Source: Corynebacterium sp. (GTDB lineage: Bacteria > Actinomycetota > Actinomycetes > Mycobacteriales > Mycobacteriaceae). Taken from it: a DNA stretch of 64,000 nucleotides. The position numbers and the translations under genes are program-made. Numbering within the stretch: position 1 is the first letter of the stretch; each line of letters starts with the position of its first letter. Shown one piece after another: positions 17,500 to 26,700 of this stretch. The notes beneath the pieces were generated by a model. It searched no databases. It was given only the letters and a program-made list of their open reading frames with translations, and had not been told where the DNA came from. The stretch lies in assembly GCF_030532325.1 (NCBI RefSeq), contig NZ_JAUNLS010000010.1, positions 1 to 64,000 of the forward strand, written 5' to 3'.

Positions 17500-18285
17500 T
17501 TAGTCGCGGTACGCCTCCGGGCCCTTGTTGAGCCAAGCGTAGACGCCGCCGATGAGCAGGCCACCGCCGATGAAGTTACCAATCCACACCAACACCCAGT
17601 TGAGCAGGGTGTTGCCCACGGTAAGAGCGGCCGGTAGCGGATCGGAGCCGAAGAAGGTGAGGGAGAACAGGCAGAAGTTCGCAATGACGTGCTCCAGGCC
17701 CAGGCCAACGAAGGCGCCGATAATTGGCAGGATAACGAAGAACTTGGAGACGATATCCTTGGCAAAGATGGCGCCAACGATGCCCATGTTGACCACGAAG
17801 TTCGCGGCGATGCCCTCGACGAGCATGCCCTGCGGGGACTTGGTCAGCTTGCCCTCAGACAGCGTGACCAGAAGGTGCGTGGGATCCATGTTGGCGAACT
17901 TGGCGGACATGCCCATGATGGCGGCGAAGATGACCGCGCCCACCAGGTTGAAGATGGTGGTAATGAGCAGCAAATAGAAGGCCTTGCCCCAGGAGACCTT
18001 CTTGTTCACTGCGCCGTAGACCATGTACATCATGTTGCCGGTGGCTAGGTCGGCACCGAGGATGAGGATGGCAAAAAGGCCAAGGCCGAAGAGCAGGGCG
18101 AAGACGACGCCACCCAGGCCCGAAGCAACGCCTTCGACGGCATTGCCCACCACGCCGGCAAAGGCGGTGCCGATGCACAGGTAGACACCGGCGAGAGTCG
18201 AACGCACGGCGAAGCGGCCAAAGGACTGGTCAAGGAGAGTGACCTTCTTATTGACGGCAGCTGCCGCGGAATCGTTGAGAGACAC
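17500..18285 (-). CDS. Formate/nitrite transporter family channel
   Basis: FNT proteins are pentameric channels for formate, nitrite or hydrosulfide. The 261 residues have six hydrophobic segments with the re-entrant Omega-loop region FATGNMMY-like LATGNMMYMVYG, and the second-half equivalent GLEHVIANFCLFSLTFF. The central gating His and Lys contexts cannot fix the substrate. The start is GTG, preceded by AAGGA. It is a single-gene unit with its own terminator, placed between rplE and the pirin/fdhD genes; the presence of fdhD suggests formate. Confidence 0.88.
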   Translation of the reverse strand: MSLNDSAAAAVNKKVTLLDQSFGRFAVRSTLAGVYLCIGTAFAGVVGNAVEGVASGLGGVVFALLFGLGLFAILILGADLATGNMMYMVYGAVNKKVSWGKAFYLLLITTIFNLVGAVIFAAIMGMSAKFANMDPTHLLVTLSEGKLTKSPQGMLVEGIAANFVVNMGIVGAIFAKDIVSKFFVILPIIGAFVGLGLEHVIANFCLFSLTFFGSDPLPAALTVGNTLLNWVLVWIGNFIGGGLLIGGVYAWLNKGPEAYRD

Positions 18286-18451
18286 GTGTTATTCCTTCTA
18301 GTAGCAGGTGTATCCGCGATAACGCTACTCCTTTGACCGAAGCAGCGCCAAAGTTTGGCAAGAATAACTGCACCGCACACCCGGTTTTCTTAAGATCCGG
18401 GCGCCTAAGCAGGCCCGACGTTGAGCAGAGCCTGAACGGCAGGCGCGAGAC

Positions 18452-18507
18452 AGCAAAGACAAACCCCGCTGCCGCGCCCGAGACGTTGACTGGGCGCAGC
18501 AGCGGGG
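18452..18507 (-). terminator. Terminator of the rplN-rplX-rplE block
   Basis: GCAGCGGGG (18499-18507) pairs with CCCCGCTGC (18464-18472), with additional GGGCGC/GCGCCC pairing inside. On the minus strand it continues GGGGTTTGTCTTTGC. It follows the rplE stop by 22 bases. Confidence 0.75.
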
Positions 18508-18529
18508 CTGCGAAAGCTAAGCCGCTAGC

Positions 18530-19081
18530 TTACTTGAAGGGGAAGCCGAGCTCCTTGAGGAGGCGGCGGCCTTCGTCGTCGTTGGTAGCGGTGGTCACGA
18601 CAGTGATGTCCATGCCGCGCGGGCGGTCAACCTTGTCGATGTCGATCTCGTAGAACATGGTCTGCTCGCTGAGGCCGAAGGTGTAGTTGCCGTGGCCGTC
18701 GAACTGGCGGTCAGACAGACCGCGGAAGTCGCGAATACGCGGCAGAGCGATGGTCAGCAGGCGGTCCAGGAACTCCCACATGCGGTCGCCACGCAGGGTG
18801 ACGCGGGCGCCGATGGGCATGCCCTCACGCAGCTTGAAGTTAGCGATGGACTTCTTAGCGCGACGCAACTGCGGCTTCTGGCCGGTGATTGCGGTGAGAT
18901 CCTCGAGGGCGCCGTTGATCAGCTTGGAATCACGTGCAGCCTCGCCAACACCCATGTTGACGACGATCTTGGTGATGCCCGGGATCTGCATGACGTTGTC
19001 GTACTTGAACTCGTCGTTCAGAGTCTTACGGATTTCCTCGCGGTAGCGGGTCTTCAGACGCGGAGTGTAGTTCTCGCTCAT
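18530..19081 (-). CDS. rplE: 50S ribosomal protein L5
   Basis: L5 binds 5S rRNA and P-site tRNA. The 183 residues contain [39 protein letters not shown] and [26 protein letters not shown]. It starts 2 bases after rplX. In the standard spc operon rpsN or rpsH follows; here transcription ends in a terminator. Confidence 0.97.
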   Translation of the reverse strand: MSENYTPRLKTRYREEIRKTLNDEFKYDNVMQIPGITKIVVNMGVGEAARDSKLINGALEDLTAITGQKPQLRRAKKSIANFKLREGMPIGARVTLRGDRMWEFLDRLLTIALPRIRDFRGLSDRQFDGHGNYTFGLSEQTMFYEIDIDKVDRPRGMDITVVTTATNDDEGRRLLKELGFPFK

Positions 19082-19083
19082 GA

Positions 19084-19398
19084 TTAGATGTCCTTCCCGT
19101 TGCTACGTGCGATGCGGACCTTCTTGCCGTTCTCATCGAAACGGTAGCCCACGCGGGTCGGGTTGCCCTCGGAGTCAACGATGGCCACGTTGGACACGTG
19201 GATCGGAGCTTCCTGGGTCACGATTCCGCCGGACTCGGCGCCACGCTCGGTAGCGGAGTTAGCAACATGCTTCTTAACGCGGTTAACGCCCTCAACGAGG
19301 ACCTTTTCGCGAGACGGGTATGCCTCGATGACCTTGCCCTTCGCGCCCTTATCCGGACCCGAAATGACGATCACCATATCGCCCTTATGAATCTTCAT
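19084..19398 (-). CDS. rplX: 50S ribosomal protein L24
   Basis: L24 initiates large-subunit assembly. The 104 residues carry the KOW motif [22 protein letters not shown] and the [12 protein letters not shown] segment. It starts 4 bases after rplN. Confidence 0.97.
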   Translation of the reverse strand: MKIHKGDMVIVISGPDKGAKGKVIEAYPSREKVLVEGVNRVKKHVANSATERGAESGGIVTQEAPIHVSNVAIVDSEGNPTRVGYRFDENGKKVRIARSNGKDI

Positions 19399-19402
19399 AG
19401 GA

Positions 19403-19771
19403 CTAGATCACCTCCGGTGCGAGAGAAACGATCTTCATGAACTTCTTGTCACGAAGCTCGCGGGCAACCGGGCCGAAGATGCGGGTACCGCGCGGCTCGT
19501 TGTCACCCTTCAGAATGACAGCTGCGTTCTCATCAAAAGCGATGTAGGAACCGTCCGGACGACGGGTCTCCTTCTTAGCGCGAACGACGACAGCCTTGAC
19601 GATGTCGCCTTCCTTCACGTTGCCGCCGGGAGCGGCATCCTTGACAGTGGCGACGATGACGTCACCGATGCCAGCGAAGCGTCGGACAGAGCCGCCGAGA
19701 ACGCGGATGCACAGGATTTCACGTGCACCAGAGTTGTCGGCGACGCGCAGACGCGATTCTTGCTGAATCAC
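19403..19771 (-). CDS. rplN: 50S ribosomal protein L14
   Basis: L14 forms an inter-subunit bridge. The 122 residues begin [20 protein letters not shown] and include [19 protein letters not shown]. It normally follows rpsQ; here 10.7 kb including the pilus locus separates the two, so this block must have its own promoter in 19772-20446. Confidence 0.97.
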   Translation of the reverse strand: MIQQESRLRVADNSGAREILCIRVLGGSVRRFAGIGDVIVATVKDAAPGGNVKEGDIVKAVVVRAKKETRRPDGSYIAFDENAAVILKGDNEPRGTRIFGPVARELRDKKFMKIVSLAPEVI

Positions 19772-20337
19772 TATGGGTCTCCTGACCTGGTTTTATGTGC
19801 GACAAGATTTCCGGCCTTGCCACACGCGGTCTACTTGCTTGCGTAGTGAAAAGCTCTGCAACGAACGCGCCTGAAACTTGAAGCTTCAGGCTGTCGAGGG
19901 GTCTCGGGGCCGCGGTTCGGAAACGCACCGCTGACGCCGACCGGCTTGACACAACTAACCCATCGAACCACATCCGCTGCGAAATGCCAAAACCCCATCG
20001 CCGGCCCATTCCCCACCCAGCCGGAGAGGGGCGCACGACGATGAGCCCCGTAAGGGCCAGGAGCCGACCGCCGAGGAGAAAGGCCGCTTCCGAGCAGATG
20101 CTGGCTGAGAACAAGGACGCCGTGCTTGAGCAGGGCTGCTAGCTTGCCGACGCCCCGGGCGCCACCATCGCGGACGTGCCTCATATAGGCGTTAAATGCT
20201 GCGAAAATCCCCCATAAAGGGCGGGAAACCTCCTAAGTTTCCCGCCCTTTATGCACGCCCGCACTCGCAAAGCGCCTGCCAGGCCCATTGTTTTGGCTCG
20301 GAGCGGAGAAAATCCGCTGGCAGATGACCCTTTCAGC
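19772..20337. other. Gene-poor interval between rplN and the pilus locus, with strong hairpin
   Basis: I found no credible gene here. CATAAAGGGCGGGAAAC (20213-20229) pairs over 17 perfect base pairs with GTTTCCCGCCCTTTATG (20237-20253) around a 7-base loop. No T-run follows on the plus strand; on the minus strand it is followed by GGGGGATTTTCGC. A smaller hairpin, GCCTGAA/TTCAGGC, lies at 19869-19891. The rplN promoter should lie here, but no box is convincing. Confidence 0.55.
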
Positions 20338-20402
20338 ACTCTTTAAGAGTTGCCTTAGAACATTCCAATAATTACGCTAGACAGGAAAGCAATTTAAGAG
20401 TT
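20338..20402 (+). promoter_or_regulatory. Pilus operon promoter with putative operator repeats
   Basis: TTGCCT (20350-20355), a 17-base spacer and TACGCT (20373-20378) form a plausible promoter. The -35 box overlaps the palindrome ACTCTTTAAGAGT (20338-20350). The 10-mer TTTAAGAGTT occurs at 20342-20351 and again at 20393-20402, on either side of the -10 box, which fits a regulator binding site. Confidence 0.5.
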
Positions 20403-20446
20403 CTCCCTGCGCACCGCGCTCCTCATCCCCTGAAAGCTGAGCCTCC

Positions 20447-22114
20447 ATGACCACACGTGCTGTCCGTTCCCTGATCGCTTCACTCGCCGCGACCTCGCTT
20501 CTCATCGGCGGAGTAAGCGCCGCGCCGAGCGCTGTGTCTCAGCAGACCCCGCCCGCCAACGCCGTCACCCAGGGCATCCCCGCCACCGGCAACCTGCACA
20601 TCCACAAGGTGCTGGGCCTGCCGCAGGGCGCCCAGTCTAACGGTACGGAAATGACCGTCGATGGTGAGAAGGGCGTGGGCATCACCTTCAACGTCTCACG
20701 CGTGAGCAACGCCGACGGCCCCATCGACCTGACCACGCAGGACGGCTGGAAGGCCATCTCCGGCATCCAGCTGCAGGAGAACGGCGCGCTGCCGAATGGC
20801 TTCACCAAGGGGGAGACCAAGAACGCTGAGACCGGCACCGACGGCTCCGCCAACTTTGACAACCTCGCCGCCGGCCTCTACCTCGTGGAGGAGCCTTCCA
20901 ACCAGCTGGACGCCAACGGCAAGGCCGTGACCCCGTCTGCGCCCTTCCTGGTCACCGTGCCGATGACCAACCCGGATGGCAATGGCTGGCTGGACACCGT
21001 GCACATCTACCCCAAGAACCAGGTCACTGAGGCCCCCACCAAGAAGATCAACCAGATCATCGACAACAACACGGGCGCCGGTCTGCACGTGGGTGACTCC
21101 ATCCAGTACCAGGTTGATTCCACCGTCCCGGTGATTTCCAAGCCCACCGAGGGCGCAGACGGCAAGCTCGAGCCGGGCACCGCTCTGCCGGATGCCTTCA
21201 CCATCACCGATAAGCTGCCGGCAGCGCTGGGCCAGCCCACCAACATCAAGGTCACCTTCGGTGGCACCGAGCTGCAGCAGGGCGATTTCACCACCACTTC
21301 CTATCAGGTAGATGACCGCTGGGTCCTGCGCGTGCAGATTGACCCGAACACTCTGAACGCCGGAAATGCCGTCGAGGCCAAGCAGGTCTCCGTCACCTTC
21401 GACGCCCCGGTGGAAAGTATTCCGCAGACCCTCGACAACGTCGCCTGGGCCCTGCCGGATGAGATCACGGACCCTGAGCCCTGGGATCCGGAGAACCCCG
21501 GTAACACCCAGCCGGGCACCAACCCAGGTACCTCCACCGGCGGCGATAAGGACACCGTCCCGGCAACGCTGAACTTTGCCGACATCGCGGTCAACAAGAC
21601 TGATGCCGCCAATGACCAGACCAAGCTGGCCGGCGCCGAGTTCCAGCTGCACCGCTGCGACGCCAACGGCAAGGTGGTCGGCGACGCCATCACGCTGGGC
21701 ACCGGCGATCAGGCCAAGGATAAGTGGACCACCTCGGACCAGGGCTCCTTGGTCATCAAGGATCTCGCCTACAACACCAAGGCTTCTGATGGCACCACTA
21801 CCGACATCTGGAAGACCTTCCAGGGCTTCGAAAACTCCACCCAGTTCTGCCTGGTGGAGACCAAGGCCCCGGCCGGCTACGCGCTGTCCTCGGCGCCGGT
21901 GCTGCTGACGTTCACGGACCCGGTTGCCAACGACAACCAAGATACTGAGGTCAACGAGACCCGCTACAACGCCACCGCGGACATCCAGAATGCCAAGACC
22001 AGCGGCATCCTGGACCGCCTGCCGCTCACCGGTGGCGCGGGTATCTGGCTCATCATCGCACTCGGCCTGGCTCTGGCCGCCATCAGCATCGCCCTGTCGC
22101 GCAAGAAGGCCTAA
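20447..22114 (+). CDS. Major pilin subunit, SpaA/SpaH type, LPLTG-anchored
   Basis: This is the shaft protein of a covalently polymerised pilus. The 555 residues have a Sec signal peptide (cleavage region near 26-32), the pilin motif WLDTVHIYPK with acceptor Lys190 at about 181-190, SpaA-type domains with internal isopeptide potential, the E-box FCLVETKAPAGY at about 465-476, and the C-terminal sorting signal LPLTGG near 525, a hydrophobic helix and RKKA. Sortase joins the LPLT Thr of one subunit to Lys190 of the next. A Pro/Gly-rich linker of NPGNTQPGTNPGTSTGG type lies near 350. It is first in an operon with sortase, basal pilin and tip pilin, the same order as spaA-srtA-spaB-spaC of C. diphtheriae. 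The ribosome-binding site is weak. Confidence 0.93.
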   Translation: MTTRAVRSLIASLAATSLLIGGVSAAPSAVSQQTPPANAVTQGIPATGNLHIHKVLGLPQGAQSNGTEMTVDGEKGVGITFNVSRVSNADGPIDLTTQDGWKAISGIQLQENGALPNGFTKGETKNAETGTDGSANFDNLAAGLYLVEEPSNQLDANGKAVTPSAPFLVTVPMTNPDGNGWLDTVHIYPKNQVTEAPTKKINQIIDNNTGAGLHVGDSIQYQVDSTVPVISKPTEGADGKLEPGTALPDAFTITDKLPAALGQPTNIKVTFGGTELQQGDFTTTSYQVDDRWVLRVQIDPNTLNAGNAVEAKQVSVTFDAPVESIPQTLDNVAWALPDEITDPEPWDPENPGNTQPGTNPGTSTGGDKDTVPATLNFADIAVNKTDAANDQTKLAGAEFQLHRCDANGKVVGDAITLGTGDQAKDKWTTSDQGSLVIKDLAYNTKASDGTTTDIWKTFQGFENSTQFCLVETKAPAGYALSSAPVLLTFTDPVANDNQDTEVNETRYNATADIQNAKTSGILDRLPLTGGAGIWLIIALGLALAAISIALSRKKA

Positions 22115-22177
22115 CGGCCCCGGCGCGGCCGGCGTGACACGACGAAGCACACACCAACCCAAGGGAGAGGATGCACC

Positions 22178-23089
22178 ATGAGCACCGCCAGTGATGCTAA
22201 CTCCTCCCCGCAGGAGGTAGAGAGCACCCGCGGCCGCGCCCGCAGCATCCTCTCTATCGTGTTGCTCATCGCCAGCCTGCTGGTTCTGCTCTATCCGGTG
22301 GTCACCACCTACTACCAGAACCAGAAGCAGGCTGACATCGCGGACGCCTACCGCAACTCCACCATCCAGGGCAAGGATTTCTCCGAGCTCATCGAGGCGG
22401 CACACGCCTACAACGCCGAGAGCGCCGGAGCGCCCATCCTGGACCCGTGGCTTGCGCGCGTGGCCAAGAATAACCGGCCCTACCAGGATTATCTGGAGCA
22501 GCTCAACGTCACGGGGAACCCTAAAGACCCCATGGGTGTCATCGCTATCCCCAGCATCAAGGTCAAGCTTCCCGTGTACCACGGCACCGAGCCGGACGTT
22601 CTGGAGCGCGGCATCGGCCACCTCTACGGCTCCTCCCTGCCGGTGGGTGGCGAGGGCATGCACTCCGTGCTCACCGCGCACACCGGGCTGGCGCATGCCA
22701 CGCTTTTCGACGACCTCGATGAAGTCGTCACCGGTGACCGTATCTACCTCAACGTGGCCGGCCAGCAGATGACCTACGAGGTGGACAAGATTGAAACCGT
22801 CCTGCCCACCGAAATCTCTTCCCTACAGCCAGTTCCCGGCAAGGATCTTCTCACCCTGATTACCTGTACCCCCTACGGCATCAATTCCCACCGCCTCCTC
22901 GTGCACGCCCACCGCGTGCCCAACGATGACGCCGCTGCCCGCGACGCCTTCAACGGCGGATCGAGCATCCAGTGGTGGATGCTCCTGGTGCTCGCGCTCA
23001 TTGTCTTGATTGTCATTGCCTACTTTGCCCGGAGGAGGATGAATGCGCACCACGCCCCTCGCCACCGCAGCACTCGTTCTGCTGCTTAG
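22178..23089 (+). CDS. Class C (pilin-polymerising) sortase
   Basis: The enzyme cleaves LPxTG-type signals and links pilin subunits. The 303 residues have an N-terminal membrane helix (about 24-44), a lid motif DPW (Asp89-Pro90-Trp91) typical of class C, catalytic His168 in TAHTGL, Cys230 in TLITCTPYG and Arg239 in NSHRLLV, and a second C-terminal membrane helix near 266-287. It starts 63 bases after the major pilin, behind AAGGGAGAGG. Its last 47 bases overlap the basal pilin gene. It is the only sortase in the locus, so final wall anchoring probably needs a housekeeping sortase encoded elsewhere. Confidence 0.95.
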   Translation: MSTASDANSSPQEVESTRGRARSILSIVLLIASLLVLLYPVVTTYYQNQKQADIADAYRNSTIQGKDFSELIEAAHAYNAESAGAPILDPWLARVAKNNRPYQDYLEQLNVTGNPKDPMGVIAIPSIKVKLPVYHGTEPDVLERGIGHLYGSSLPVGGEGMHSVLTAHTGLAHATLFDDLDEVVTGDRIYLNVAGQQMTYEVDKIETVLPTEISSLQPVPGKDLLTLITCTPYGINSHRLLVHAHRVPNDDAAARDAFNGGSSIQWWMLLVLALIVLIVIAYFARRRMNAHHAPRHRSTRSAA

Positions 23090-23768
23090 CGCTGCTCCTG
23101 CCTCGGCCACGATGATCAACGTCGAGCTGGACCCCGGAAACCCCTACGACGATATCCCCCAGATCAACGTCGACGACGTGCCCATTGTGCTTATCGACGC
23201 CGCCGGTCACCGCACCACCCTGCGCACCGTCGGCGGCGCCGTGGATTTCGGCGACGTCGCCGACGGCCACTACACCCTGACCTTCCCCGAGAACCCCGAG
23301 TACAAGACGGTGGAGTTCTCAGTTCCCGTCATCGATCCGCAGACCGGCAAGGAACTGCCGGGTGTGCGGGTTTATCCCAAGCACGAAAGCGGCAGTGGTG
23401 ACGGTAACGGTGAGGGCGACGGTAACAACGGCTCTGGCGGCAGCGGCAACAACGGTGATGCGCCGAGCACCCCGATCATTCCGCCGTGGGCTGAGCCTAC
23501 CTACCCCGGTCAGCCGAGCACGACTGCCCCGGGCACTCCCTCTTCCCCAGCGCAGCCGCCTGCCTCCTCGCAGGCGCAGGCTCCAGGGCCACAGCCGGAC
23601 TCGCCGCGCTGGCCGGGCTTCTTGGCCTCCACCGGCGCCAACGTGTGGTGGCTGATCGCAGGGGCGGTCCTGGCCATCCTGGCGGGCCTTGGCCTGCTGG
23701 GCGGTGGCAGACGGCGGGAGAGCCACAACACGCAAGAAGACTCGATGCAGACAGGAGATGAACAATGA
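23043..23768 (+). CDS. Minor/basal pilin, SpaB type, LASTG sorting signal
   Basis: Basal pilins end polymerisation and anchor the pilus to the wall. The 241 residues have a short signal peptide (cleavage after ASA near residue 22), one small beta-rich domain, a pilin-like GVRVYPK motif near residue 110, a Gly/Asn/Ser-rich then Pro/Ser/Gln-rich stalk (about 115-188), and a sorting signal FLASTGA near 193-199 followed by a hydrophobic helix and Gly-Arg-rich tail. LAxTG instead of LPxTG is known for corynebacterial minor pilins. The start ATG lies 4 bases after GGAGGAGG and inside the sortase gene. A tail of about 16 polar residues follows the basic stop-transfer sequence. Confidence 0.85.
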   Translation: MRTTPLATAALVLLLSAAPASATMINVELDPGNPYDDIPQINVDDVPIVLIDAAGHRTTLRTVGGAVDFGDVADGHYTLTFPENPEYKTVEFSVPVIDPQTGKELPGVRVYPKHESGSGDGNGEGDGNNGSGGSGNNGDAPSTPIIPPWAEPTYPGQPSTTAPGTPSSPAQPPASSQAQAPGPQPDSPRWPGFLASTGANVWWLIAGAVLAILAGLGLLGGGRRRESHNTQEDSMQTGDEQ

Positions 23769-26700
23769 CACACTTTCAAGCGCTCAGCGCACGAGTGATG
23801 GCGTTGCTCGCTGTCTTCATCGTCTGCGTGGCCACGGTGGCGGTTGCCCTGCCGCTTGCCACGGAGTCCGCGCCGACTGCAGAGGCACAACAGGATCCAC
23901 CGAACAACGAGGACCTCGATCCCTGGAAGAAGCCAGCTAGCGGTACCTGCGGTACTTCGACAGCCGTGGTGATCGATAGCTCTTACAACGGCTGGTACCA
24001 GTACCTTCACTTTGGTCCTGCCGAGTACCCTCAAATTTTCACGCAGATGCTCCAGCCGGGGCTCGAGAGCTTGCTGCAGCTTGACCCGAGCGCCAACGTG
24101 GGTATTTATACCTATGACACGGTGTCCCCCGCAGAAAGTGCTAAGGCGGGTAATCTGAGCGAAACCCCAATTGCAGATCCCAACAACCCTGGCCAGCTCA
24201 ACCCGACGGTGCTCAACAGGCTTAAGGATAACGGCCGCCGCGCGGACATCGCCTCCCACAACATGCACGCCGGCCTGCTCGCAGTGCTTGAGGATGTCAA
24301 TAAGGGCGCCCGCTATGACCAGGTCATGGTGCTCTCCGAGTGGGGCCCTACCGCGATGCTCAATCCGGATGGAACTGTCAACGACGGTAACCGCGTCTAC
24401 GGCGTTGGCCAACAGGAGCTCGATGCCACTAAGGGCGTCATCAGGCAGCTGGCCGCCAAGGGTGTACAGGTCATCCCCGTTGGTTTCGGTACTCAGTTCG
24501 ACCCGAACTCCAAGGGCACCTCGGTTCCAGGCAACTACGAGCAAAATCCTAAGGACGCCAACCCCCTCAAGGGTGATTCTTATGGCTTCAAGATTTTCCA
24601 GCCCGATGGCTCGGCGCCCTACTATTTGACCGGCCCGAACCTCCTAAAGGAGCTGACCTCGGCGTCGATCTCACCCAATAATTACTACGGCGTCTGGGTT
24701 CCGAATAATCCGGAGATTCTCACCACGAACACGGGCCGTAAGGGCCAGAAACTGAGCATCACGGACTTTCTCAGCCCCTGCCTTTCTGCCAGCCTCAACG
24801 TAGTGGATAAGGACCAGAAGCTGCTTGAGCGCGTGACCGGGCGCGACGTTGAAATCGTCCCCGATCCCGCCAAGTCCTACAAGGCCACGGTCACCACGAA
24901 TGCCGCGGACGGCTTTGCCCGTGAATCTGTTCCCAGCCTGCAACCTACCTCGCAGGCCACGATGACCTACACTCTCAACGAACCGCTGGAGATGCACGCG
25001 GATGTCCAGTGCTTCGCGCAGTACCCGGGGTGGGGTGCGTGGCTTGAAGTGGGAGATGAGAAGGTCACCCAAGAAGGCAACAAGCTCACCGTGAGCTTCA
25101 CACGTGAATTGGACTGGGCCTATCATTGCTCCTTCATGCTCAGAGAAACCACCCAACTATCAGTGACCAAGCTCGTGCAGGCCAACGAGGCCGTCAACAA
25201 CGAGGTCGGCGCGGAGGCCTACGGGCAATTCCACTTTGCCTACCGCTGCGAGGACACCTCGGCGCCCTACTCGCAAGATGAGCCCTTCACACTGGAGGGC
25301 ACCATCTCCCCGGCCTTTGCTGAAGGATCCCAGCTGGCTGGTGACTACGAGGGCGACGTCGCCCTACCCCACACCATCGACAAGCGCATCCCCGTCGGGG
25401 CCAGCTGCACCGTCACCGAGGTAGAGCCGCGTACTCGGTCCGGGTACTTCTCCAGCGCCACCAACTGGGAGCTCAACGGCAAGCAGGTCCCGGGAGAGAT
25501 CAGCAGTACTGTCCCTGACGGCGGGTACCAGTGGTTCGTCGACAAGCAGCTACAGCCCTACTCGCCGCAGAACGCCGATAAAAACCCGCAGACCACCTTC
25601 GAGGCCCAGCCCGCCCAGCGCGGCGGCAACATCGCCCTGAAGGCCACCAACGTTTATGACTCGCCCCAGGTGACCCAAAAGGTCAACGTCACCGTGGACA
25701 ACGCCGAGGTCTTCCGCGGCGGCAGCACTGATCTCGCCCCGAAGTCCGTGTGGGTGAACTACCGCTGCCGCTACATCCCCAACGCGGCAAACCGGCCAGA
25801 GGCCTCAGAGAACCCCGACCAGTTCCCCGTCTTCATCCCCAGCGGCGGCGAGAACCCCATCGAGGTCCCGCTGGCAGAATCCAACGGCACGCTCAGCGGT
25901 AGCGTCACCCTGGGTTCCTTCCCGGTGGGTACGCAGTGCCTCTACGAGGTCACCGGCAAGCCGAGTGCAGACGGCTCCTCTGCGGAGCCCATCGCCAAGG
26001 GCTTCACGCTGGCCAAGCCGCAGTGGTCCTCCCAGGCCTGCATGAAAAACAACGACCCCAACCTTGGCGATACCTCCCTGGGCTACACCGAGACCCCGCG
26101 CGAGTGCCCGGCCAACTATTCCTACGCCTACCCGGAGCTCAACCAGAACGGTGAAGACCTCACCATGGCTGCGGATCTCACCTTCCGCCGCAACCTGCGC
26201 CAGGTGGACGTGTACAAGGAGCTCGCGGGCCAAGCAGGCGCCGAATTCGACGGCAGGGACTTCCCGGTCACCGTGACCTGCACCCAGGCAGGCGATAACA
26301 CCTGGCAGCTCTTCGGTCCGAAGGACTTTGTCATCAACTCCGCCAAGCCGCTCGAGGTGGCGGATGTGCCCGTCGAATCCGAGTGCCACATTGAGGAGAA
26401 AATGCCCGAGGGCTTCGACTCCGAAAGCTATGAGTTCACCCTGCCGGATCCCGTCACTGTCGCCGTCCCGGCACCTGAGGCCGTCGCGGCCTCCGCTGCG
26501 GCTCCCGTTGAGGCCACGGTGAAGAACACCATCGAGGACAACTACGGTCAGCTCACGTTGAACTACGAGGTCAACACCGACAACGTTGACGTGAGCAACC
26601 CCAACGACCTCACCGCCGTGGACGGCACCGTCACTGCCATGTGCACACTGCCCGACGGTGAAAACCTCACCCTGAACAAGACCATGAGCCACGGTGACTT

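Noticed and set aside
16937-17503. Plus-strand open frame of 188 codons between pirin and focA
   Set aside because: Composition is Arg/Ala/Pro-rich without any domain, and it runs through inverted repeats and the focA terminator; likely chance in GC-rich DNA.
19831-20184. Minus-strand open frame of 117 codons upstream of rplN
   Set aside because: No family resemblance, no ribosome-binding site, and it spans a region expected to hold the rplN promoter.
20041-20190. Plus-strand codons reading MSPVRARSRPPRRKAASEQM and, after a stop, ADAPGATIADV, faintly like a TetR N-terminus
   Set aside because: Interrupted by a TAG, very short, and the resemblance is too weak to call a pseudogene.
20696-22696. 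Minus-strand open frame of 666 codons antisense to the pilin genes
   Set aside because: A GC-rich shadow of real coding sequence; the plus strand encodes clear pilin and sortase domains.
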